DNA of 25,134 nt from a virus: the IMG/VR virus record IMGVR_UViG_3300045118_000475, positions 1 to 25,134 of that record, one strand, 5' to 3'. Under the pieces are notes generated by a model. The model saw only the letters and a list, made by a program, of their open reading frames with translations. It searched no databases and was not told where the DNA came from. This document shows positions 14,749 through 22,895 of the stretch, one piece after another. The stretch's first letter is position 1. Each line of letters starts with the position of its first letter. The position numbers were made by a program, and so were the translations under genes.

Positions 14749-16519
14749 ATCGGCGCAGGTCAACTCACCAATCTACCGCGATTTCAAGGGCGGGCTCAAT
14801 ATCCGCGACGCGGCGCATGTCATCAAGGACAACGAGGCGACGGACGCGCAGAACGTCTACTTCAATGCGGAAGGCGGGATTCAGCGGCGTGGCGGGTGGT
14901 CGAAGCTCGCCACGAATGCCGTGGGAACCGCCAGCAATTTGATTGGCGTGCATCAAGCGGCCTGGGTAGAGACGGGGGTGATCGTTCGCAAGGTCATTGC
15001 CACCGATGGCGTCACGGTTTTCAGGCTGGATAACACCACGTGGACGGACATCACCGGCTCCGTCACCCGCAGCGTTTCCGCATCGACGCTTGAGTCTTTC
15101 ATCGAATTCAACAACCTGTGCATCATGTACGACGGGTCCGCCGCCCCGTGTAAAATCGCGGGGTCTTCATCAAATCTGGCCCTCCTCGGCGGGAGCCCGC
15201 CGACCGGGAACATCGCCGTCGTCTGGCAAAGCCGGCTGTTTTGGGCCGGGGTGTCCACGGCTCAGACACGGCTCTACTACTCGGACGTGGGCGACCCGGA
15301 GACCTACGGCGGGACGTCGTACATCGACATCCCGAGCCCGTTTGATGGGGATCCAATCACGGGGCTGGCGATTCTGTACGGAAACCTGATCGTTTTCAAA
15401 CGGTATTCGATTTACGTCATCTCGGGTAGCGGGCCATCTGATTGGGTGGTTTCGAAGACCAATTCGTCGATCGGTTGCGTGTCGCCCTACTCTGTCCTCG
15501 CCGTGAACAACCTGATTTATTTCGTGTCGGACAAGGGCCTATACGCCATGAATTTGTCGAATTCCAAGCAGCTCTGCTACAAGGTGGAGCCGCGCTACAA
15601 CAACGCGGTTCGAAATCAGCTGCTGAACGGCTCCATCAATCACAATCGGATTCAGGCGCTTCACTACCGCAAGAAAAATCAGGTTTGGATGGCGGTAGAT
15701 GCGTCCGCGTCCGGGCAGGACACGCATGATCGCGTGATGGTCCATGACTACGTCATCACCGATGAGGCCGGCGACCCGGCCGCGTCGGAGCACATTGTCG
15801 GGGCGAATTTGGTCAACAACTCTCTATTGACCTGCGTGGTCAACGCGGGCGGGTCCGGGTATGCCGTTGGGGACCGTCTGACGATAAACGGCGGGAACTC
15901 TGACGCCGTTGTCACGGTGGCGACGCTCTCGGGTTCGGCGGTTGCCACGGTGACGATCACGACGGCCGGGACCGGCTACTCGGCGGCGACCGGGGCGACC
16001 TCGACCAAGATCACTGGGGTGGGGAGCGGGGCGACGTTCAACACGACGGTGGTCAACTGCTCCCGGGCCCCGGCGTGCTGGGCGGACTACATTGACAGCA
16101 CTGGGGATATCGTTCCAATCGCCGGGTTCTATTCGAAGTTCGTCTACGTCTACAACGATGCCACGCTCACCGATACCGACAATTTGGGCACGTCACGGTA
16201 CGTCATCGTGAAGTGGAGTTCGAAGTATTTTGATTTTGGTGAGGGGTTTGCCCAAAAGCTCATCCGTTGGTTGCGGACCAGCGCGATTGTTTCGGGAGGG
16301 TCTCCGAAAGTCATCATCACGCGGAGCAATGACATCGGGGTATCGTCTACCGCTACGACGCTATCGAGCCTGTCCTTCAATGCCCGGACCGGCATCCCGG
16401 CGGCGTCCGCTGGGTACCCCAGCCTGTATTGGAAGGTGGGGTTCCAGTCGGATGACGGGGGGCTTTTTACCCTGTACCAGTTCGGGCTTGATTTGATCTG
16501 GAAGGGGAGGCGGAACTGA
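14741..16519 (+). CDS. Tail nozzle / tail-needle-proximal protein (P22 gp10-like)
   Basis: Protein of 592 aa from ATG 14741, overlapping the adaptor stop by 8 bp. The frame is open further left to 14549, but that part lies inside the adaptor gene. The opening (YRDFKGGLNIRDAAHVI, later GGIQRRGGW) is typical of podovirus tail hub proteins that build the short tube. The body is beta-propeller-like with repeated Gly/Tyr/Asp turns. Residues about 360-440 contain NAGGSGYAVGD and TTAGTGYSAATGA, a repeated Gly-Gly-x-Gly-Tyr beta domain often found in tail spikes and apparently inserted. P22 gp10 is 472 aa; the difference is about the size of that insertion. Expected to lie at the virion tail. Confidence 0.72.
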   Translation: MLRSAQVNSPIYRDFKGGLNIRDAAHVIKDNEATDAQNVYFNAEGGIQRRGGWSKLATNAVGTASNLIGVHQAAWVETGVIVRKVIATDGVTVFRLDNTTWTDITGSVTRSVSASTLESFIEFNNLCIMYDGSAAPCKIAGSSSNLALLGGSPPTGNIAVVWQSRLFWAGVSTAQTRLYYSDVGDPETYGGTSYIDIPSPFDGDPITGLAILYGNLIVFKRYSIYVISGSGPSDWVVSKTNSSIGCVSPYSVLAVNNLIYFVSDKGLYAMNLSNSKQLCYKVEPRYNNAVRNQLLNGSINHNRIQALHYRKKNQVWMAVDASASGQDTHDRVMVHDYVITDEAGDPAASEHIVGANLVNNSLLTCVVNAGGSGYAVGDRLTINGGNSDAVVTVATLSGSAVATVTITTAGTGYSAATGATSTKITGVGSGATFNTTVVNCSRAPACWADYIDSTGDIVPIAGFYSKFVYVYNDATLTDTDNLGTSRYVIVKWSSKYFDFGEGFAQKLIRWLRTSAIVSGGSPKVIITRSNDIGVSSTATTLSSLSFNARTGIPAASAGYPSLYWKVGFQSDDGGLFTLYQFGLDLIWKGRRN

Positions 16520-16797
16520 TGCCGCCGATTGATCCGCTCAATTCGACGCACCCCGGCTTCACCCCGGTTGAGCACACGACGTTCAGCATGGTCCATAAGC
16601 ACAGCGGGGTGCAGGGTGACGGGTCCCGCATCCCCGCTTCGAGCTTGGATACCGGCATCCCGTTCAGGACCGGGGCGGAGCCGGTTTACTTGCCCGTGAA
16701 CGCCCCGACCAGTGGACGAAAATATCGGATTCAGGTGATCGAGGTATTGAACGAGAACGATGTCCTTACCCCGGTGCTTCAAATCGTGCCTGCTTAG
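16519..16797 (+). CDS. Small tail-associated protein, 92 aa
   Basis: ATG 16519 overlaps the stop of the nozzle gene (TGATG) and has AGGGGAGG upstream. Text such as HKHSGVQGDGSRI (26-38) resembles short His/Gly/Asp motifs in tail or fibre attachment proteins. The rest is beta-rich and ends NENDVLTPVLQIVPA. Its 3' end overlaps the next fibre gene by 38 bp. A minor tail protein is likely from context; no family assigned. Confidence 0.68.
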   Translation: MPPIDPLNSTHPGFTPVEHTTFSMVHKHSGVQGDGSRIPASSLDTGIPFRTGAEPVYLPVNAPTSGRKYRIQVIEVLNENDVLTPVLQIVPA

Positions 16798-18385
16798 CCT
16801 GGCGGTCTTGGCGCCCTATCCAGCGGCCGCGGCAAATTTGGCCGTCATGGAAGGCGTGCCGGCGAGCTCGAGCACGGTGGTGGTCTCCACCACAACCCAG
16901 CGGTTCGGGATTGCGACGCGAAAGCCCCTGACGCCCCTTGACGTGAACGGCGCGGCGACGATACGGGGGCAGGAAACGGTCATCGGGACCGTGACGGCGA
17001 GGGACTACCGCCTGACGGATGCGGAGTCCGCGGGGCAGACGCTATCCCTCCACGATTGGATGGATGACACCCAGTCCGGCGGGGTGGTCAGCGGATTCAC
17101 GCTCACGGACAACGGGGATGGGACAGTCAAAATTTCCACCGGGTACGGCTATTTGAAGTCGGTTGATTTATCGACGGGGGATACCAAGTATTTCTACTGG
17201 GGCGGGAAATCGTCGCAAAGCTTGGCGAACAACGCGGAGAACTGGGTTTACATCGACTGGAATGGCGGGAACATCCGGGCGAGCACGACATCCACGCGGT
17301 CGGATATCCGGTTCACGGATCAATTTGCCTTGGGCCGCGTTTGGCGCACGGGAACGGATGCGGATATCGTCCAAGACGGGATTGGCGTTTATAATTACAT
17401 CCGCCGCAATCACGAGCGCCTCATCCTCCGTGGGTATGAGCGAATGAGCGGCGCGGTCGTAGCGGAGACGGGGACGCGCAACCTCACGACGACGGCCGGG
17501 GTGTTCTACCTCGGCGAGACCCGGCTCGATACCCCGGCCAAGAACACGTCTGGGAGCGATACCTTTTCCTATTATTATCGGGATGGGGCAGGGGGGTGGA
17601 CGAAGGTCTCCGGATTCAAGCAGGTTTGGAACGATGGCTGGGACAACAACAGCGGGTCTACGGCCCCCGTAACCGGGGCGAGCAAATATTCCGTCCAATG
17701 GGTTTACGTCTGCATGGAGGGGGACATCTACCTGTTGTTCGGGCAGACGAACGCCCTGTCCCTTGCCCAAGCCCAAGCGCTTCAACCGCCCGGTTCCATC
17801 CCGCCGTACCTCACCAGCCATGCCCTTCTCGCGGCCAAGATCATCATCCAGAAGAGCGGGGCGGCATTCACCGAATTGGATTCTGCCTGGGCCGCGTTGT
17901 TTACACCGGGACAACCGACGAATCACAACGACCTCGGGAGCATACAAGGCGGGGCATCTGACGACTACTACCATCTGACCTCCGCGGAGCGGACGGCGGT
18001 CTTGGCCTACGCCCAAGCTTCGACGCAGGCGGCGCGGCTGACCGGGGTGAATTGGGGCCACGTGGGGTTGGTATGTCGAAGCACCCTGACCATCACGGGG
18101 AGCACGATCACGGTTCATGCGTCTGGGCATATCCAGACTCCGGGCTCTGGAAGCTATGTAGCTGGGTATTTGATAGATAGCGCATGTCCGACGGCATGGA
18201 CGTGCTCTTCGACACTTCTTTCCAATGTTTCACCGTGGCGTGGTGAAGGGGACACAAACGCTGCGTTCACGATTGCGGCGCGCGAGATGCAGGCCCAAGG
18301 TGCGCATAATATTTGTGTGTGGGCGGGGCACGATGCGGGGACGACGGCGAATGGCGTGCTTGAGTTTTGGTTGACGAGTCCGTGA
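16760..18385 (+). CDS. Tail fibre-like protein with Sec signal peptide, 541 aa
   Basis: ATG 16760 lies within the end of the previous gene. Residues 1-25 (MSLPRCFKSCLLSLAVLAPYP, then a run of Ala) form a signal peptide. After it comes a Ser/Thr/Val-rich stretch and RFGIATRKPLTPLDVNGAA, the same kind of module as in the other fibre. The middle holds the phage-fibre motif HNDLGSIQGG...YYHLTSAERTAVLAY (about 393-425), well known in tail fibres. The C-terminus is beta-rich with several Cys. A tail fibre normally stays in the cytoplasm for assembly, so the signal peptide is odd: this may be an exported surface protein, or the N-terminal hydrophobic segment may be a virion-attachment element. The hydrophobic run is long enough for a real signal. 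Confidence 0.75.
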   Translation: MSLPRCFKSCLLSLAVLAPYPAAAANLAVMEGVPASSSTVVVSTTTQRFGIATRKPLTPLDVNGAATIRGQETVIGTVTARDYRLTDAESAGQTLSLHDWMDDTQSGGVVSGFTLTDNGDGTVKISTGYGYLKSVDLSTGDTKYFYWGGKSSQSLANNAENWVYIDWNGGNIRASTTSTRSDIRFTDQFALGRVWRTGTDADIVQDGIGVYNYIRRNHERLILRGYERMSGAVVAETGTRNLTTTAGVFYLGETRLDTPAKNTSGSDTFSYYYRDGAGGWTKVSGFKQVWNDGWDNNSGSTAPVTGASKYSVQWVYVCMEGDIYLLFGQTNALSLAQAQALQPPGSIPPYLTSHALLAAKIIIQKSGAAFTELDSAWAALFTPGQPTNHNDLGSIQGGASDDYYHLTSAERTAVLAYAQASTQAARLTGVNWGHVGLVCRSTLTITGSTITVHASGHIQTPGSGSYVAGYLIDSACPTAWTCSSTLLSNVSPWRGEGDTNAAFTIAAREMQAQGAHNICVWAGHDAGTTANGVLEFWLTSP

Positions 18386-18391
18386 TATAAT
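18383..18391 (+). promoter_or_regulatory. Extended -10 promoter candidate for ejection genes
   Basis: TGATATAAT is a perfect extended -10 (TGn plus TATAAT). There is no matching -35 at the usual distance; TTGACG at 18371 is only 9 bp upstream. Transcription would begin near 18398, leaving only about 5 nt before ATG 18403, so the message would be almost leaderless; alternatively GGGGG at 18392-18396 is simply the ribosome-binding site of a longer transcript. Confidence 0.45.
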
Positions 18392-18402
18392 GGGGGCAGA
18401 AC

Positions 18403-19071
18403 ATGCAAACTGCGGCTGATTTAACGGCGCTACTTCCGGCCTACCGGGAGCAATACTACGCTCTGGAACCGGACATCGAAAAGAAGGTCCGCACGGCGCA
18501 GGCCGCGCGCGGGATGTTCTACTCCGGGGCGGGGTCTCAGGAAGAGGTAGAAGCGAAGAATCAGCTCTTGGCCCAGCTTGCATCCGCCAGCGCGCAATCC
18601 CAAGTCGCCAGTGAGGAAGCGGAAAAGAACCGCCAATCGGCGGAAAAGACCGCGCGTAGCCAGGCCCTCGGGTCCGGCATCGCCGCCGGCGCTGGGGGGC
18701 TGGCCGCTTTGGCCCCGTTGATGCTCATGGAAAAAATGAAAACCGGAGCGTGGCCGTGGCAGAGCCCGCCGGGGGCGTCTGTCTCTACCACGGCAAAACC
18801 CTCGACCTCGTCAGGTGGCGGGGCCATGAACTACCTCACGACCCCGCAGAGCGCCATGAGCCCGGGGCAACTGGGAATGGGCGCGACCGGCGGGCTCCTG
18901 GGGTACAAACTGAGCCAGGCCGCCGGCGGGTCTAACCCCCTCGGGTCCGGGCTCGGGGGAGCCCTAGGGTACGGCCTCGGGGCGATGTCGAATCCATTTT
19001 ACGCCGGCCTCGGGGCGTTGACGGGGGCCTTGGCGGGCGGCGTGATGCCCTCCAGGTGGTTCAAAATCTGA
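18403..19071 (+). CDS. Internal/ejection-type protein 1 (Gly-zipper), 222 aa
   Basis: The first of three consecutive genes with the look of P22-type ejection proteins (gp7/gp20/gp16 order). The N-terminal half is a charged helix (about 20-90). Residues about 88-110 are Gly/Ala-rich hydrophobic, and from about 155 on there is a long Gly-zipper (GMGATGGLLGYKLSQAAGG then more Gly-rich text). Such segments could insert into membranes during DNA ejection. Stop overlaps the next start (TGATG). Identity is inferred from composition and position. Confidence 0.65.
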   Translation: MQTAADLTALLPAYREQYYALEPDIEKKVRTAQAARGMFYSGAGSQEEVEAKNQLLAQLASASAQSQVASEEAEKNRQSAEKTARSQALGSGIAAGAGGLAALAPLMLMEKMKTGAWPWQSPPGASVSTTAKPSTSSGGGAMNYLTTPQSAMSPGQLGMGATGGLLGYKLSQAAGGSNPLGSGLGGALGYGLGAMSNPFYAGLGALTGALAGGVMPSRWFKI

Positions 19072-20486
19072 TGGCTGACTGGGGGTGGGCCTACGCGGCG
19101 CAGGGGCTTGGGGCTGGGTTGCAGGGGCTTCTCAAGGGCTACCAGCTCGGGAAGGAGTTCGAGCAGCAGGCCCGTGAGGAGAAGCGGCAGCAGGAAGCGC
19201 TGGACATCCAGAAGCAGCAGGCGCAAGCCGCGCTCGAAACGGCCCGAGCCAGTTATGGGGCCAAATATGGGATACCGATGCCTGGGCTGTCCTCGTTGAC
19301 CACGGCGGCCCCGGAGGCTCCTGAGGCTGCGGATAATGCGTCGACCCCATCGGTGCGCGAGTTACCCACCCCGATTTGGAACGCATTCCGGCGGGAAAAA
19401 GAGGCGGCGGAAGCGGAATTGGAGCTCAAAAAGGCACAAACGGAACATCTTCGAGCCCCCACTGGGGGGCAAACGCCAATTCCACTGGCCCAAGCGCAAT
19501 CGATCGCGACTCCAATAAATGCGGGGCCGGACATTTCCACGGGTATTTCCCGTCAGCTTCAATCAATCGCGGGGGAAAAGGGGCAGGTACAACAGTGGGT
19601 GGTGGAAAATATGTTGAAAACGGCGGAGCACCGTATCTCCGAGGCGGAAAAGGCCAGTCGTCCGGTGGCTCCGACGGGGGAACAGGCTCCGGTCCCACTG
19701 GCCCGTGCGATCTTGGAAGCGATCCCGCCAGGCGCCGACCCTGAGATCAACAGGGAAATCACCGGCCGATTGACCCAAATCGCCGCCGGTAATCAAGGGA
19801 ATGTCCCCCAAGGCGTGATCAATAGGTTTTTGATTGCCGGCGGACAGGCGCTAAATCGAGAAACACGGGAAGACCGGACTTGGCTTAACGCTTCGGCCAA
19901 AGTGAATCCCTATGGGTCTATCAGGTCCAGTTTAACTACATGGGCCGCGCAGATGAATATCCGGGCGCAACGCGCGATTGATATCCTAAAGGCGGACCTC
20001 GCCGCGAATACGGTACTGCCGGCGCATATTTCGGCGGCCGCAACAGATATCGCGGGGCTATTCCAAGGGGGCGCGCCGCTTGACCGACAAGTGGAGGAGC
20101 AAAATTACTCCACGTTAAAAGGCAAAATCGCGAATGCAAAAACTTTCCTTACCGGGAGGCCGCAACCCGCGGAATTACAGGGTATCGCGCGACAACTGAT
20201 CTCCGATTTAGAGCACCTAAAACAGGTGGATAATAGGCTGGTCCGCGACGCCGTTGCCACTCACGGCGCGGTTTTAGGCCCGATGTTTCCCGATCGATGG
20301 CCAGCCCTACGGGATGTCATTTTGAGCCAATTCCCTGAAACCGGAGCGGGGGTCCAGGCATCATCTCAGCCCACCCCGGCCCCGGCAGCGGCGAAAAAAG
20401 TTTGGAAACAATCGGGGATTGAGAATGGCGTACCCGTCACCCGGTGGTCGTACGATGAAGGCAAAACCTGGGGGAAAAAGAGGTAG
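19071..20486 (+). CDS. Internal/ejection-type protein 2 with internal duplication
   Basis: ATG 19071 overlaps the previous stop; the frame could extend to GTG 19056. 471 aa. The N-terminus is a Gly-rich helix (1-24), then a Gln/Glu/Arg coiled coil (25-60), then a linker. Residues about 129-191 and 200-262 are two copies of one module, aligned by PTGGQTPIPLAQA (130-142) and PTGEQAPVPLARA (201-213), 71 residues apart. The rest is helical, and the C-terminus (about 455-471) is basic with a Trp pair. Likely a protein carried inside the capsid and ejected with DNA; no family match is claimed. Confidence 0.65.
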   Translation: MADWGWAYAAQGLGAGLQGLLKGYQLGKEFEQQAREEKRQQEALDIQKQQAQAALETARASYGAKYGIPMPGLSSLTTAAPEAPEAADNASTPSVRELPTPIWNAFRREKEAAEAELELKKAQTEHLRAPTGGQTPIPLAQAQSIATPINAGPDISTGISRQLQSIAGEKGQVQQWVVENMLKTAEHRISEAEKASRPVAPTGEQAPVPLARAILEAIPPGADPEINREITGRLTQIAAGNQGNVPQGVINRFLIAGGQALNRETREDRTWLNASAKVNPYGSIRSSLTTWAAQMNIRAQRAIDILKADLAANTVLPAHISAAATDIAGLFQGGAPLDRQVEEQNYSTLKGKIANAKTFLTGRPQPAELQGIARQLISDLEHLKQVDNRLVRDAVATHGAVLGPMFPDRWPALRDVILSQFPETGAGVQASSQPTPAPAAAKKVWKQSGIENGVPVTRWSYDEGKTWGKKR

Positions 20487-20488
20487 CC

Positions 20489-22294
20489 ATGCCATTCATT
20501 CCGACCGGGCCCGTCGAAGAGGTTGACCCCGACACATTAGACCCTGTCAAAAAACCTACCACGCCATCCCTGTTTCAGCGAGCTATTTCCGGGATGGTCG
20601 GGGTAAAATCCCCGTCGCCTGAATCTTTCGACATTGGGCGCCGGGTAGTAACGATGAGCCCCGCTCCCGAGAAGATTACGTTTCTGGAAGACCCCTTACC
20701 CTCCGCTCTTCAGCGGTTCCTCTATGGGACCGTGGACATGAAATACCCGGCCCCGGAGGGGCGCGACATTGCCGGCATGCTGGGAAGCGCGGCGCCGACC
20801 ATGATCGGGGCGGCGACCGCGGGGCCGGCGGGGGCGGCGATAGGGAAGGGGGTCCAGAACATCGCGCATGAAATCGGAGCCGCCGTTCAGCCCGATAAAT
20901 TCCCCGACCTCCCTCCGATGTCGGCGGCGACGGGCCCCCTCGTTGAGGCCGGCGTGACTAAATATGTCCCGGTCGTCGCGGGGAAAATAGCCGAGGTAGC
21001 GAAGCCGGCCGTGGTCAAATCTGCCTCCGTGGCAAAGGAATTCGCCAAAGGCGCGTTTCAGAGCATGGCGAAAACGATGTCCGGCATCAGCCAAGAGGCG
21101 ATGGACCGCCTCAGCACGCGCGCGCCGGAGCTCATGACCTACGCCAAACTGGGGAAAGAAGCGGCCCTTGAGCATGCGCGACATTTGGTCGGCGGCATTC
21201 GTACGACGGTTGAAAATTTGCATCGGGACGCATCAATCCGCTTCGGCCAAGAGCTAAAACGCATCGGAGCGAAATATGACTCCGTGCGCGTGGACGTGGC
21301 CAAAAATATGTCCAGTGTGCTTCATAAGATGGAGATGGCGGGGGACATCCGGCCTCCGGAGCCCCCTGCCCGCGCGGTCTTGACCCCGGAGGAAATCCAA
21401 AAGGCCGCGATGAAGCAGAAATTACTCGACATCGGAGGCGCGACTACCCCGCCGAAGATGGAGTCCGGGGTGCTCGATTTTTTCGCGAATAAAATCCGCC
21501 AGATGAAATCCGCGTCGATCCTTGAGCTCGATGATCTACAGCGCTCGATCCAGTCCAAAATCGACGAATTCCGCGGGACCCCTCTGTCCGTTAAACTCGG
21601 GAGCTTAAAAGCCTCCGTCCTAGACGTGCTGGATTCTCTGAACATAAAGGAAATCGCGGACAATAACCGCGCCTATCGGGTGGCCCACAATACCGTGCGC
21701 CAGCTCCAAATGGTCCGGCGGGCGGACGATTTGGTCGGGACCATAAAGTCCATCATGCGTCGCGGGACGCGATCGGGGCAGGAGCTTATCTCCTTGGCCG
21801 AGAAAAGCCCGCAGCTAAAGGCCGAGTTAAACGCTGTCCTCGATGCGATTTATGGCGCGGAATTCGGGCCCGTCATCACCCAGAAGGTGGCCCGGACAGG
21901 TTTGACTGGAGCCATAGGGACGATGGCGGGGAAGGCGCTTGGCGGGGAGCTGGGAGCGATCGCCGGCGCGGCCACCACCTTCCCGTTCATGTCGCCGCGA
22001 TTGGTGGGCCACATGGGGGAGACCGCGGCGGCCGTCGGAAAAGTGGGGCAGCGCGCCGCCGCCTCTTTCGAGTCCAATTTACCGAGCGTGGCTCAATTGG
22101 CGCGGACGGGGGCGGAGTACGGAGGAGAGGCCGCAGGGGTGGTTTCCGAAGCCGCGAAAACAGTGGGGCGGGGATACCGACACCTGCCCTCCCGCGTGCG
22201 CGCCGCGATGGGGAAAGGCGGGCGGGCGTTGCCGGCGCTGGCCAAACGGGCGATGCGGAAAGAAGACGGGGACGAGGAGCGAGAAAGCCAATGA
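20489..22294 (+). CDS. Internal/ejection-type protein 3, 601 aa
   Basis: ATG 20489 with AGAGG upstream, 2 bp after the previous stop. The N-terminus shows two related units 45 residues apart: PSLFQRAISGMVGVKSPSPE (26-45) and PSALQRFLYGTVDMKYPAPE (71-90). Residues 95-125 and about 475-500 are Gly/Ala-rich hydrophobic stretches (candidate membrane-inserting segments). The middle is a long helical, charged region. The C-terminus is very basic (GYRHLPSRVRAAMGKGGRA) then acidic. The size fits P22 gp16 (609 aa). Probably the largest ejection protein; no lytic transglycosylase motif seen. Confidence 0.68.
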   Translation: MPFIPTGPVEEVDPDTLDPVKKPTTPSLFQRAISGMVGVKSPSPESFDIGRRVVTMSPAPEKITFLEDPLPSALQRFLYGTVDMKYPAPEGRDIAGMLGSAAPTMIGAATAGPAGAAIGKGVQNIAHEIGAAVQPDKFPDLPPMSAATGPLVEAGVTKYVPVVAGKIAEVAKPAVVKSASVAKEFAKGAFQSMAKTMSGISQEAMDRLSTRAPELMTYAKLGKEAALEHARHLVGGIRTTVENLHRDASIRFGQELKRIGAKYDSVRVDVAKNMSSVLHKMEMAGDIRPPEPPARAVLTPEEIQKAAMKQKLLDIGGATTPPKMESGVLDFFANKIRQMKSASILELDDLQRSIQSKIDEFRGTPLSVKLGSLKASVLDVLDSLNIKEIADNNRAYRVAHNTVRQLQMVRRADDLVGTIKSIMRRGTRSGQELISLAEKSPQLKAELNAVLDAIYGAEFGPVITQKVARTGLTGAIGTMAGKALGGELGAIAGAATTFPFMSPRLVGHMGETAAAVGKVGQRAAASFESNLPSVAQLARTGAEYGGEAAGVVSEAAKTVGRGYRHLPSRVRAAMGKGGRALPALAKRAMRKEDGDEERESQ

Positions 22295-22530
22295 GCGTTG
22301 AATTATGCGGGTCCATGAGCCTGATTTCCGTCATCAACCCGGAACGCTATGGCCGCCCGAAGTGGAAGACGTCGAAGGCCATGGCGGCCGCATTTGCGCG
22401 GGCGAGCCGGGAATTGAGGCGGATTTTCCCGGCGCAGGGGTTGACCCCATACCAGGCGAGAAACGGGGCGCAGGTACGCGACGTGGTGAGATTCCCGCGC
22501 CCTTTTTTGACCTATGGCGATGAGTCCTGA
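22291..22530 (+). CDS. Small hypothetical protein, 79 aa
   Basis: ATG 22291 overlaps the previous stop as ATGA. Basic, with an amphipathic helix (AMAAAFARASRELRRIF) and a Gln/Arg segment. No family recognised. It overlaps the holin-like gene by 17 bp, so it is part of the late operon between ejection and lysis genes. Confidence 0.55.
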   Translation: MSVELCGSMSLISVINPERYGRPKWKTSKAMAAAFARASRELRRIFPAQGLTPYQARNGAQVRDVVRFPRPFLTYGDES

Positions 22531-22804
22531 ATCCACACGTGAACAACTGGACATGCTCACCGCGGCCGTGGCCCGGCTCGATGAGAGGGTGGTCCACCTA
22601 ATCGAGGAATGGCGGGACAACAAGGCGAGCTGGAGGGCCGGAAAATTGGCCCACCAGATGGAGCACAAGGAAATTTTGGACGATATCTCCTCGCTCAAAA
22701 CCTCGCGGACGTGGATGCAGGGGGTGTTCGCGGCCGTTGGGCTCCTTCTCTACTGGGTCCAGGATTCGATTAAAATCAAGATCGGGAATTTGATGGAGAA
22801 ATGA
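22514..22804 (+). CDS. Holin-like small membrane protein, 96 aa
   Basis: ATG 22514 (alternative ATG 22520). Residues 5-63 are a charged helix with heptad spacing (LDMLTAAVARLDERVVHLI). Residues about 66-83 are one transmembrane span (TWMQGVFAAVGLLLYWV), followed by a short basic tail. This N-terminal coiled coil plus single C-terminal span matches the XhlA-like hemolysin/holin class. Holins time lysis by opening the inner membrane. Its 3' end (the text coding for KIGNLMEK and the stop) is duplicated just downstream. Confidence 0.7.
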   Translation: MAMSPESTREQLDMLTAAVARLDERVVHLIEEWRDNKASWRAGKLAHQMEHKEILDDISSLKTSRTWMQGVFAAVGLLLYWVQDSIKIKIGNLMEK

Positions 22805-22829
22805 CATGACCCTGAAAATCTTTCGCAAT
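22781..22829 (+). repeat. 49-bp direct repeat, copy 1
   Basis: Matches 22847-22895 at 47 of 49 bases, offset 66 bp (22 codons, same frame). It holds the holin 3' end and an ATG at 22806 with only 17 codons before a stop (22806-22859), a relic of the start of the next gene. Confidence 0.9.
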
Positions 22830-22859
22830 ACCCCGTCAAAATTAAAATCGGGAATTTGA
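22806..22859 (+). pseudogene. 17-codon remnant of a duplicated gene start
   Basis: Begins MTLKIFRN, nearly the same as the following gene (MTLKILRN), then runs into the second repeat copy and stops. Best read as a by-product of the tandem duplication; it may still affect translation of the downstream start through coupling. Confidence 0.6.
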
Positions 22860-22895
22860 TGGGGAAATGACATGACCCTGAAAATCTTGCGCAAT
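22847..22895 (+). repeat. 49-bp direct repeat, copy 2
   Basis: Second copy, carrying the functional start (ATG 22872) of the DUF5675 gene. The two differences from copy 1 (A/G at 22797/22863 and T/G at 22823/22889) suggest a fairly recent duplication. Confidence 0.9.

Noticed and set aside
17168-18130. 320-aa minus-strand open frame opposite the fibre
   Set aside because: Arg/Pro-rich shadow of the fibre gene.
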